Origin: Paracoccaceae bacterium
GTDB taxonomy: Bacteria; Pseudomonadota; Alphaproteobacteria; Rhodobacterales; Rhodobacteraceae
Reading direction: 5' to 3'
DNA: 15,811 bases
NCBI GenBank assembly: GCA_003551745.1
Contig: PUNI01000323.1
Coordinates: forward strand, 1-15,811
Under the pieces are notes generated by a model. The model did not search any database and had not been told where the DNA came from. It saw nothing but the letters and a program-made list of their open reading frames with translations. A program made the translations under genes and the position numbers. Below, in pieces: positions 8,906 to 15,037 of this stretch. The stretch's first letter is position 1. Every line of letters starts with the position of its first letter.

Positions 8906-9112
8906 CTACCAGTGCGGCGGGCGCTGGCTCGCCGGCGGCGCCTCTGCGCCGGCCTCCGCCTGCCGCTCGGCCTCCAGGGCGACCAGCGCCTCCACACGCC
9001 GCGCAAGCTGCGCGATCCCGCGCTCCTGCCGGTGGATCACGTCCGACAGCTCCTCGGCCATGCGTTCCAGATGGGCAATGCGTTCCTCGGCCCGGCGCAG
9101 ACGGTCGTCCAT
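8906..9112 (-). CDS. slyX: SlyX-family small coiled-coil protein
   Basis: The 68-aa protein MDDRLRRAEERIAHLERMAEEL is a continuous, charged alpha-helical coiled coil over about residues 3-50. An Ala/Pro-rich linker follows, and the ending RPPHW matches the conserved C-terminal PPHY/W of SlyX. The molecular function of SlyX is unknown; the name comes from an E. coli gene beside slyD. It is transcribed towards dnaE, with only three bases between the two stop codons (8903-8905), so there is no room for a terminator and the transcripts must overlap. Upstream (9113-9255) I see no other gene on this strand. Confidence 0.85.
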   Translation of the reverse strand: MDDRLRRAEERIAHLERMAEELSDVIHRQERGIAQLARRVEALVALEAERQAEAGAEAPPASQRPPHW

Positions 9113-9166
9113 GGTATGCTCCCTTGCCGACCGAGCATGACCCCTCGGCGCGGCTGCGGCAAGCCG

Positions 9167-9205
9167 GCCGGACCGTGCCGGGCGGCCTTTCCGTCAAGGT
9201 CCGGC
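9167..9205. repeat. 8-bp perfect inverted repeat in the slyX upstream region
   Basis: GCCGGACC (9167-9174) is the exact reverse complement of GGTCCGGC (9198-9205), with a 23-base loop that can itself form a small GC hairpin. It lies between the slyX start and the small ORF ending at 9256. There is no T-tract, so it could be a leader structure, a protein-binding dyad or chance in GC-rich DNA. Confidence 0.4.
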
Positions 9206-9255
9206 AGCCTCGCCCGCCCGAAGCGGTCGCAGGCCGGGATGGGATCGGCGCGCCG

Positions 9256-9408
9256 TCAGCGATCGGACACGGCCGGCGCCGGCGTCGCCGGCTCGGGAGT
9301 GCCGGGCCAGAGAGCGAGCAGAAACAGTGCTGCCAGCCCGGCCAGCAGCGGGCGTTCCCAGCGGCTGCGGCGGGGCCGGTCGGCAGGGGTCTCGAGCATC
9401 GGCGCCAT
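9256..9408 (-). CDS. Possible small single-span membrane protein (hypothetical)
   Basis: From the ATG at 9408 this would be a 50-aa protein, MAPMLETPADRPRRSRWERP followed by one hydrophobic helix (LLAGLAALFLLALW, about residues 21-34) and a Pro/Ala-rich tail. A basic segment (RPRRSRWER) precedes the helix, which predicts an N-in orientation under the positive-inside rule. The frame also extends upstream to an ATG at 9471, but that part looks like poor protein. No convincing ribosome binding site is present. It lies between slyX and pheT, on the slyX strand. I do not recognise a family. A real gene is plausible because of the ordered basic-hydrophobic-Pro pattern, but chance cannot be excluded. 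Confidence 0.4.
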   Translation of the reverse strand: MAPMLETPADRPRRSRWERPLLAGLAALFLLALWPGTPEPATPAPAVSDR

Positions 9409-9561
9409 GATGACAGATTGCGCCCGAATCGCGGCGGAAACCGGGCAGATCACCGCAGGCTGCCGCAACACTGCGTTTCCCGGTCGGAAACCGGCACCTC
9501 GCCTTTCCTACGCCCCCGGCTTGCGCTAAGGACCGCGCGCATCCGCTGACAGGGGCCGCGC
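9409..9561 (+). promoter_or_regulatory. pheT upstream region with repeated CGGAAACCGG
   Basis: The 10-mer CGGAAACCGG occurs at 9435-9444 and again at 9485-9494, exactly 50 bases apart. The second copy also forms a dyad GTTTCC-N5-GGAAAC (9475-9491). A ribosome binding site AGGGG (9551-9555) lies six bases before the pheT ATG. I see no clear -35/-10 pair. Promoter location here is inferred from the strand change at slyX and the small ORF. Confidence 0.35.
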
Positions 9562-11982
9562 ATGAAGTTCACCCTTTCCTGGCTGAAGGATCACCTCGAG
9601 ACCGAGGCGCCGCTCGACGCGATCCTCGAGGCGCTGACCGATCTGGGCCTCGAGGTGGAAGAGGCGACCGATCCGGCGGCCGCGCTGGGCGCCTTCACCA
9701 TCGCCCGGGTGATCGAGGCGGCGCCCCATCCCAACGCCGACCGGCTGCGGCTGTGCCGGGTCGAGACCTTTCCCGACGGCCCTGGCGGGCGGACGCAGGA
9801 GGTGCAGGTGGTCTGCGGCGCGCCCAATGCGCGCACCGGCATGGTTGGCGTCTTCGCGCCGGTGGGCACCCACATCCCCGGGACCGGGGTCGACCTGAAA
9901 CCCGGGGTGATCCGCGGCGTGGAGTCGAACGGGATGCTCTGCTCGGAACGCGAGCTGATGATCTCGGACGACCATGACGGGATCATCGACCTGCCCGCCG
10001 ACGCACCGCTCGGCACGCGCTTCATCGACTGGGCGGGGCTCGACGACCCGATGATCTACCTCAAGGTCACGCCGAACCGGCCCGACGCGCTCGGGGTGCG
10101 GGGGATCGCCCGCGACCTCGCCGCCCGGGGGGTGGGCCGTCTGAAGCCGCAGCAGGTGGCGCCGGTGCCGGGCGGTTTTCCCTGTCCGATTTCGGTCAGC
10201 ATCGACCCCGCGCTGAAGGAGAAGGGCTGCCCGCTGTTCATGGGCCGGCTGATCCGCGGGGTGACGAACGGTCCCTCGCCCGACTGGCTGCAGCGCCGGC
10301 TGCGGGCGATCGGGTTGCGGCCGATCTCGGCGCTGGTGGACATCACCAATTTCTTCACCTTCGACCAGAACCGTCCCCTGCACGTGTTCGACGCGGGGCT
10401 GGTCAAGGGAGGGCTGCGCATTCATCCGGCCGCGGGCGGCGAGGAGATCGCGGCGCTGAACGACAAGAGCTACACGCTCGCGCCGGGGATGATGGTGATC
10501 TCCGACGAGCGCGGACCCGAGAGCATCGCGGGCATCGTCGGCGGCACCGCGACGGGTGTGACCGGGGCGACCACGGATGTGTTCCTGGAAAGCGCCTATT
10601 GGGATCCGATCACCATCGCCGGCACCGGGCGCGCGCTGAAGGCGAACTCCGACGCGCGCTATCGCTTCGAGCGCGGGGTCGATCCGGCCTTTACCGGGCC
10701 GGGGCTGGAGATGGCGACGCGGATGATCCTGGAGCTCTGCGGTGGCGCGGCCTCCGAGGTGGTGCAGGACGGCGCGGTGCCCGACACCGCGCGCAGCTAT
10801 GTCTTCGATCCCGGGCGCGTCGTCTCGCTGGTGGGCATGGAGATCGCCGCGGACGAGCAGCGCCGGACCCTGGAGGCCCTGGGTTTCACGCTGGAGGATG
10901 ACCGGGCCTCTCCGCCCAGCTGGCGCCCCGACATCCAGGGTGCGGCCGATCTGATCGAGGAGGTGGCGCGGGTCGCCTCGCTGACCAAGCTCCGCGGCAA
11001 GCCGATGCCGCGCGCCGAGGCCGGGGTGCCGAAGCCGGTGCTGACCCCGATGCAGCGGCGCGAGGCGGCGGCGCGGCGCACCTTGGCCGCGCTCGGCTTC
11101 AACGAATGCGTCAGCTACAGCTTCATCGACGAGGCCGCGGCCCGGCTCTTCGGCGGGGGCGGGGATGCGGTGCGGCTGGAGAACCCGATCTCGTCGGAGA
11201 TGACGCATCTGCGCCCGGCGCTGCTGCCGGGGCTGCTGCGGGCGGCGGCGCGCAACCAGGCGCGCGGCTTCGCCGATCTGGCGCTGTTCGAGGTCGGCCC
11301 GGCCTTCAGCGGGGGCGAGCCGGGCGAGCAGGCTCTGCTGGCCAGCGGGCTGCGCGTGGGCCATGCCGCGCCGCGCGACCCGCATGGCAGCCGCCGGCCG
11401 GTGGACGTGTTCGACGCCCGCGCCGATGCCGAGGCGGTGCTGGCGGCGCTGGCCGCGCCGGAGCGGCTGCAGATCTGGCGCGAGACGGCCGCTGCCTGGC
11501 ATCCCGGCCGCAGCGGTGCGATCCGCCTGGGTCCGAAGCTGACATTGGCCGAGTTCGGCGAGATCCACCCGAAGGTGCTGGCCGCGCTCGACGTCAAGGG
11601 GCCAGCGGTGGCCTTTGCCGTCTGGCTGGAGGCGGTGCCCTTCCCGCGCGCCCGAACCACCACGCGGCCGGCGCTGCAACTTTCCGACTTCCAGGCGGTG
11701 GAGCGTGACTTCGCCTTCGTGCTCGACACGCGGATCGAGGCGCAGACGGTCGTGGCCGCGGCGGCTGGGGCCGACAAGGCGCTGATCGCGCGGGTCAGCG
11801 TCTTCGACGAGTTCACCGGGCCGAAGGCCGAGGCGCAGATGGGGCCGGGCAAGAAGTCGCTCGCGATCACCGTGCGGCTGGAGCCAAGGGACCGTACGCT
11901 CACCGAGGGCGAGATCGAGGTCGTCGGCGCCCGGGTGGTGGAGAAGGTCGCCAAGGCCACGGGTGGCGTGCTTCGCGGCTGA
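9562..11982 (+). CDS. pheT: Phenylalanine--tRNA ligase beta subunit
   Basis: The 806-aa protein begins MKFTLSWLKDHLETEAPLDA, the standard PheT opening, and is about as long as the E. coli protein. With PheS it forms the alpha2-beta2 enzyme that charges tRNA-Phe. An EMAP-like tRNA-binding domain spans about 40-150 (APHPNADRLRLCRV, then VVCGAPNAR). The B3/4 editing domain lies near 210-370 (RPISALVDITNFF) and the B5 domain near 400-475. A class II core-like fold follows. The C-terminal FDX-ACB anticodon-binding domain (about 711-806) contains FQAVERDFAFVLD. No domain is missing. AGGGG six bases upstream supports the ATG. Most bacteria have pheS directly upstream; here the upstream neighbours are on the other strand and pheS is not in the window. 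Confidence 0.97.
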   Translation: MKFTLSWLKDHLETEAPLDAILEALTDLGLEVEEATDPAAALGAFTIARVIEAAPHPNADRLRLCRVETFPDGPGGRTQEVQVVCGAPNARTGMVGVFAPVGTHIPGTGVDLKPGVIRGVESNGMLCSERELMISDDHDGIIDLPADAPLGTRFIDWAGLDDPMIYLKVTPNRPDALGVRGIARDLAARGVGRLKPQQVAPVPGGFPCPISVSIDPALKEKGCPLFMGRLIRGVTNGPSPDWLQRRLRAIGLRPISALVDITNFFTFDQNRPLHVFDAGLVKGGLRIHPAAGGEEIAALNDKSYTLAPGMMVISDERGPESIAGIVGGTATGVTGATTDVFLESAYWDPITIAGTGRALKANSDARYRFERGVDPAFTGPGLEMATRMILELCGGAASEVVQDGAVPDTARSYVFDPGRVVSLVGMEIAADEQRRTLEALGFTLEDDRASPPSWRPDIQGAADLIEEVARVASLTKLRGKPMPRAEAGVPKPVLTPMQRREAAARRTLAALGFNECVSYSFIDEAAARLFGGGGDAVRLENPISSEMTHLRPALLPGLLRAAARNQARGFADLALFEVGPAFSGGEPGEQALLASGLRVGHAAPRDPHGSRRPVDVFDARADAEAVLAALAAPERLQIWRETAAAWHPGRSGAIRLGPKLTLAEFGEIHPKVLAALDVKGPAVAFAVWLEAVPFPRARTTTRPALQLSDFQAVERDFAFVLDTRIEAQTVVAAAAGADKALIARVSVFDEFTGPKAEAQMGPGKKSLAITVRLEPRDRTLTEGEIEVVGARVVEKVAKATGGVLRG

Positions 11983-12020
11983 GGCCACCCGGCGGCATCG
12001 GGCATCGCCTGAAGGGAGAT

Positions 12021-12040
12021 CCGCGCCGAGGACGGCGCGG
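12021..12040. terminator. GC hairpin between convergent pheT and PBP genes, possible bidirectional terminator
   Basis: CCGCGCCG (12021-12028) and CGGCGCGG (12033-12040) form a perfect 8-bp stem with an AGGA loop. It is placed in the 99-base gap between the two convergent stop codons, where a shared terminator is expected. There is no run of T on either side, so it may need Rho or act as a 3'-end stabiliser. Confidence 0.45.
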
Positions 12041-12081
12041 GACACTGCGCGCGCTTGCGGCGAGGTCCCGCGGGATGTGCC

Positions 12082-14403
12082 TCAGTAGGTGCCCAGAACG
12101 TCGCGGATGACCTGGTTGACGATGTCGCCGAGGCTGTCGCCGGTTGCGGTGGGCTGCTGCGGGGCGGGCTGCGGGGGCTGGGGCGCCGTCGGTTGCACGC
12201 GGCCGGCCTGGGGGGCGGGCACCCAGCGCTCGCCGTCCCAGATCTCGCCGTTCCACACCTCGCCCTGCCAGTCGTCGGAGCCGTAGGGTGCTTCTGGGGT
12301 GGCCTCGTCGAAGGCGGGTGGCAGTGTCAGCGGCGGGTCCATCGGCAGATCGTGCGCCGGCAGCCCGTCATGCACGCGCTCCATGACCTCGTGGAAGATC
12401 TCGGCCGGCAGCCCGCCGCCGGTGACGCCGGTCAGCCGGGTGTTGTCGTCATAGCCCATCCAGACGCCGGCGACGTAATCGGCGGTGAAGCCGATGAACC
12501 AGGCGTCGCGGGCGCCCTGGGTCGTGCCGGTCTTGCCGGCCACCTCTCGGCCCGGCAGCCGCGCCCGGGTGCCGGTGCCGCTCTGCACCGCCTCGTGCAT
12601 CATCCAGATCAGCCGGCGCGCCGCGCGTTCGCTGACGACCTGCTCGCCGATGCCGCTTTCGATCTCCATCAGCGGCGCGGTCTCGCCCAGCAGCGTGAGT
12701 TCGGAAAAACCGTAGGGATGCACGGCCCGGCCGCCGTTCAGGATGCCGGCGTAGGCCGCCGTCATCTCCAGGAGCGTCGCCTCGGAGGCGCCGAGCGCCA
12801 GCGCCGGCCCCTCGGCCATCTGCGCGCGCAGGCCGAAGCCGTTGGCGGCGCGCCGCACCTTGTCGCGGCCCATCGCCTCCGAGACCCGCACCGCGGGGAT
12901 GTTCAGCGACCGCGCAAAGGCCTCGTTCAGCGAGACCATGCCGAGGAACTCGTTGGTGTAGTTGCGCGGCGACCACGGCCCCGAGCCGGGGATGTGGAGC
13001 GTCAGTGGCGCGTCCTCGACGATGTCGGAGGGCTCGAATCCTTCCTCCATCGCCACCGCATAGACAAAGGGCTTGAAGGCCGAGCCGGTCTGGCGCAGCG
13101 CCTGGGTGGCGCGGTTGAAGGTGCCCGCGCTGCGGGTGTCGCGCCCGCCCACCATGGCCCGGACCGCGCCGTCGGGCGACATCACCACCACCGCGGCCTG
13201 CGCCTCCGAGCCCTCGCGCACCCGCGTCTCGAAGACATGGGTCAGCGCCTCCTCGGCGGCGCGCTGGATGCGCGCGTCGAGCGTGGTGCGCAGGATCACG
13301 TCCTCGGTGGTGTCGCGGGTCAGGAAGGCGGGGCCCGAATCCATCACCCAGTCGGCGAAATGCCCGCCCGAGCGGGCCTCGGCCGCCTCCGACAGCGTGG
13401 CCGGGTTGGCGCGCGCCTCGGCCAGTTCCTGCGGGGTGAGATAGCCCTCCTCCGCCATCAGCCCCAGCACCACGCTGGCCCGGTCCTGCGAGCGGCGCAG
13501 GTTCCGGGTGGGTGCGAAGGCCGAGGGCGCCTGCAGGAGACCGGCCAGCATCGCCGCCTGTTGCGGGTTCACCTGGTTCGCGGAGATACCGAAATACCGC
13601 TGCGCGGCGGCCTCGAAACCGCGGGCACCGGCGCCGAGGTAGGCGCGGTTGATGTAGATCGAGAGGATCTCGTCCTTGCTGTACTTCGCCTCCAGCGCGA
13701 AGGAGTAGGGCAGCTCCTGAAGCTTGCGCCAGATCGTGGTGCGCCGGCAGTCCGCCTCATAGGCGGCCTCGCTTTCCCACTCTTCGGCCTCGAAGGGCAC
13801 GCCCAGACAGAGAAGCTTCGCCACCTGCTGGGTGATCGTCGAGCCGCCATGCCCCGAGAACGGACCCCGGCCGGCGGCCATGTTGATGCGGATCGCGCTG
13901 GCGATCCCGCGCGGGCTGATGCCGAGATGGCTGGCGAACCGACGGTCCTCGGTGGCGATGATGGCGTTGCGCAGATGGGGCGAGATGCTGTCGGCGGTGA
14001 TCTGGCCGCCGAAGGTCTCGCCGCGCCAGGCGAACACCTCGCCGTTCTCGTCCAGCATGGTGACCGAGCCGCGGGCGCGACCGTCGAGCAACTCGGTGAA
14101 GGGCGGCAGGGTGGAGTAGAAGTAGAAGGTGGCCGCGGCGACGATCAGCGCGATCACCGCCGTCAGCCGCCACACGGACCCCCAGAGCACGCGCCAGATC
14201 AGGCCGACCGTGCCGACGACCAGCCGGGTCAGCAGATTGCCGCGCCGCGCCGGGCGGGCGCGCCGGGTTGGCGGCCGTCGCGTGACCGCGGCAGCCTTGC
14301 CGGCGGGCGCGCCGCCTCCGGCCGCGGTGCGCGACTTGCCGCCCGGCATGCCGGGTCGGCGGTCTGCCACCAGCGGCGGCCGCCTGCCTGAAGATCCTGC
14401 CAT
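12082..14403 (-). CDS. mrcA: Class A penicillin-binding protein 1A (bifunctional transglycosylase/transpeptidase)
   Basis: The 773-aa class A PBP polymerises lipid II and cross-links peptidoglycan on the periplasmic face. A basic, Pro/Ala-rich cytoplasmic tail (1-56) is followed by a membrane anchor at about 78-97. The glycosyltransferase domain has its catalytic glutamate in EDRRF (E152) and the GGSTITQQ motif (186-193). The transpeptidase domain carries the full active-site set: SAFK (S441 nucleophile, K444), SLN (499-501) and KTGT (624-627). Two features stand out. The glycosyltransferase domain has an extra segment at about 199-222 with two cysteines. The C-terminal tail (about 690-773) has WQGEVWNGEIWDGERW, a Pro/Gln stretch and a final amphipathic helix. 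The ATG at 14403 is the first in frame. The symbol is by family; PBP1A versus a related class A paralogue is not certain. Confidence 0.94.
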   Translation of the reverse strand: MAGSSGRRPPLVADRRPGMPGGKSRTAAGGGAPAGKAAAVTRRPPTRRARPARRGNLLTRLVVGTVGLIWRVLWGSVWRLTAVIALIVAAATFYFYSTLPPFTELLDGRARGSVTMLDENGEVFAWRGETFGGQITADSISPHLRNAIIATEDRRFASHLGISPRGIASAIRINMAAGRGPFSGHGGSTITQQVAKLLCLGVPFEAEEWESEAAYEADCRRTTIWRKLQELPYSFALEAKYSKDEILSIYINRAYLGAGARGFEAAAQRYFGISANQVNPQQAAMLAGLLQAPSAFAPTRNLRRSQDRASVVLGLMAEEGYLTPQELAEARANPATLSEAAEARSGGHFADWVMDSGPAFLTRDTTEDVILRTTLDARIQRAAEEALTHVFETRVREGSEAQAAVVVMSPDGAVRAMVGGRDTRSAGTFNRATQALRQTGSAFKPFVYAVAMEEGFEPSDIVEDAPLTLHIPGSGPWSPRNYTNEFLGMVSLNEAFARSLNIPAVRVSEAMGRDKVRRAANGFGLRAQMAEGPALALGASEATLLEMTAAYAGILNGGRAVHPYGFSELTLLGETAPLMEIESGIGEQVVSERAARRLIWMMHEAVQSGTGTRARLPGREVAGKTGTTQGARDAWFIGFTADYVAGVWMGYDDNTRLTGVTGGGLPAEIFHEVMERVHDGLPAHDLPMDPPLTLPPAFDEATPEAPYGSDDWQGEVWNGEIWDGERWVPAPQAGRVQPTAPQPPQPAPQQPTATGDSLGDIVNQVIRDVLGTY

Positions 14404-14663
14404 CGCCGGACTGCCTGCGCGTTCCTTGTCTGCCTGCGGCCACCATACGGCCTTGGGCCGCGGATGTGGAGCGTTGCCTTGCCGCCCGATTCGCTTTTGT
14501 GAACTGCCTAAATTTCACGCGAATTAAGGAATGTGTGCAAAATTTGTGCGTCTTCTCCCCGTTCCGCCCGGTGCCAGTCGCTGCCGGCGTTGAGTTTGCG
14601 CGGCACCGTCGTCTTGGGTGCGGCACGCCGTCCCGACGGGGCATCCAGCGGAAGGGGGAAGAC
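14404..14663 (+). promoter_or_regulatory. Divergent intergenic region and glnK leader
   Basis: This 260-base gap separates the PBP gene from glnK. It contains an AT-rich patch (about 14491-14550) in otherwise GC-rich DNA, the best place for the promoters. The patch includes the dyad GTGAA-N10-TTCAC (14499-14518). Further down, the leader has alternating complementary segments: CGGTGCC (14569-14575), GGCACCG (14602-14608), GGTGC (14617-14621) and GGCAC (14622-14626). I find no sigma-54 -24/-12 promoter and no standard NtrC site. Nitrogen control is expected from the genes but not proven from this sequence. Confidence 0.4.
14652..14658 (+). promoter_or_regulatory. Ribosome binding site fixing the GTG start of glnK
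   Basis: AAGGGGG lies five bases before the GTG at 14664. An in-frame ATG far upstream (14466) would add 66 unrelated residues, so this site together with the conserved PII N-terminus decides the start. Confidence 0.8.
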
Positions 14664-15002
14664 GTGAAACTCATCATTGCAGCGATCAAGCCGTTCAAGC
14701 TGGAGGAGGTGCGCGAGGCGCTCACCGCCGTCGGCGTGCGCGGCATGATGGTGACCGAGATCAAGGGCTTCGGCACACAGTCCGGTCACACCGAGATCTA
14801 CCGCGGCGCCGAATACGCGGTGAATTTCGTTCCGAAGGTGAAGCTCGAGATCGCCGTCAACGACGGGATGGCCGACCAGGTGGTCGAGACCATCTCCAAG
14901 GCGGCCCGCACCGACAAGATCGGCGACGGCAAGGTGTTCGTTCTCGACCTCGAGAGCGCGCTGCGCGTGCGCACCGGCGAAACCAACGAGGACGCGCTTT
15001 GA
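14664..15002 (+). CDS. glnK: Nitrogen regulatory protein PII (GlnK type)
   Basis: The 112-aa PII protein reads MKLIIAAIKPFKLEEVREAL from a GTG start, exactly the usual family length. It forms trimers that sense ATP/ADP, 2-oxoglutarate and, through uridylylation, glutamine. The T-loop carries Y51 (in RGAEYAV), the expected uridylylation site, and Q39 (in GFGTQSGH), the residue that helps bind Mg-ATP and 2-oxoglutarate. The signature KIGDGKVFV follows the B-loop region, and the ending RVRTGETNEDAL is typical. With amtB only 35 bases downstream it is the GlnK type, which blocks the ammonium channel when nitrogen is plentiful. Sequence alone separates GlnK from GlnB poorly; the assignment rests on gene order. 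No residue needed for function is missing. Confidence 0.95.
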   Translation: MKLIIAAIKPFKLEEVREALTAVGVRGMMVTEIKGFGTQSGHTEIYRGAEYAVNFVPKVKLEIAVNDGMADQVVETISKAARTDKIGDGKVFVLDLESALRVRTGETNEDAL

Positions 15003-15037
15003 GCCGCGCGGCAATCCCAAGCGAAAGGGTCGAACGC

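Noticed and set aside
8912..9549. Plus-strand open frames between dnaE and pheT.
   Set aside because: They run antisense to slyX and the small ORF, with Arg/Pro/Ala-rich sequence and no domain or start signal.
9526..12045. An 839-codon open frame on the minus strand opposite pheT.
   Set aside because: Same antisense artefact of GC-rich third positions; pheT is unambiguous on the plus strand.
12066..12075. Ten-base palindrome TCCCGCGGGA near the PBP stop codon.
   Set aside because: Short GC palindromes are expected by chance here and it has no loop for a hairpin; the nearby 8-bp stem at 12021-12040 is a better terminator candidate.
12055..14391. A 778-codon open frame on the plus strand opposite the PBP gene.
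   Set aside because: Low-complexity His/Arg/Gly/Leu composition with no recognisable domain; the PBP motifs on the minus strand are complete.
14603..14621. NtrC-type site GCACC...GGTGC.
   Set aside because: The spacer is nine bases instead of the five of the enteric consensus, so it was kept only as part of the leader-structure observation.
14601..14640. Sigma-54 promoter for glnK (CGGCAC near 14601 and GCGGCACG near 14620).
   Set aside because: The -24-like GGCAC is not followed by a TTGC at the required spacing in either case.
14466..14663. N-terminal extension of the PII protein from an ATG at 14466.
   Set aside because: PII proteins are about 112 aa and begin MKLI; the GTG at 14664 has a strong ribosome binding site.
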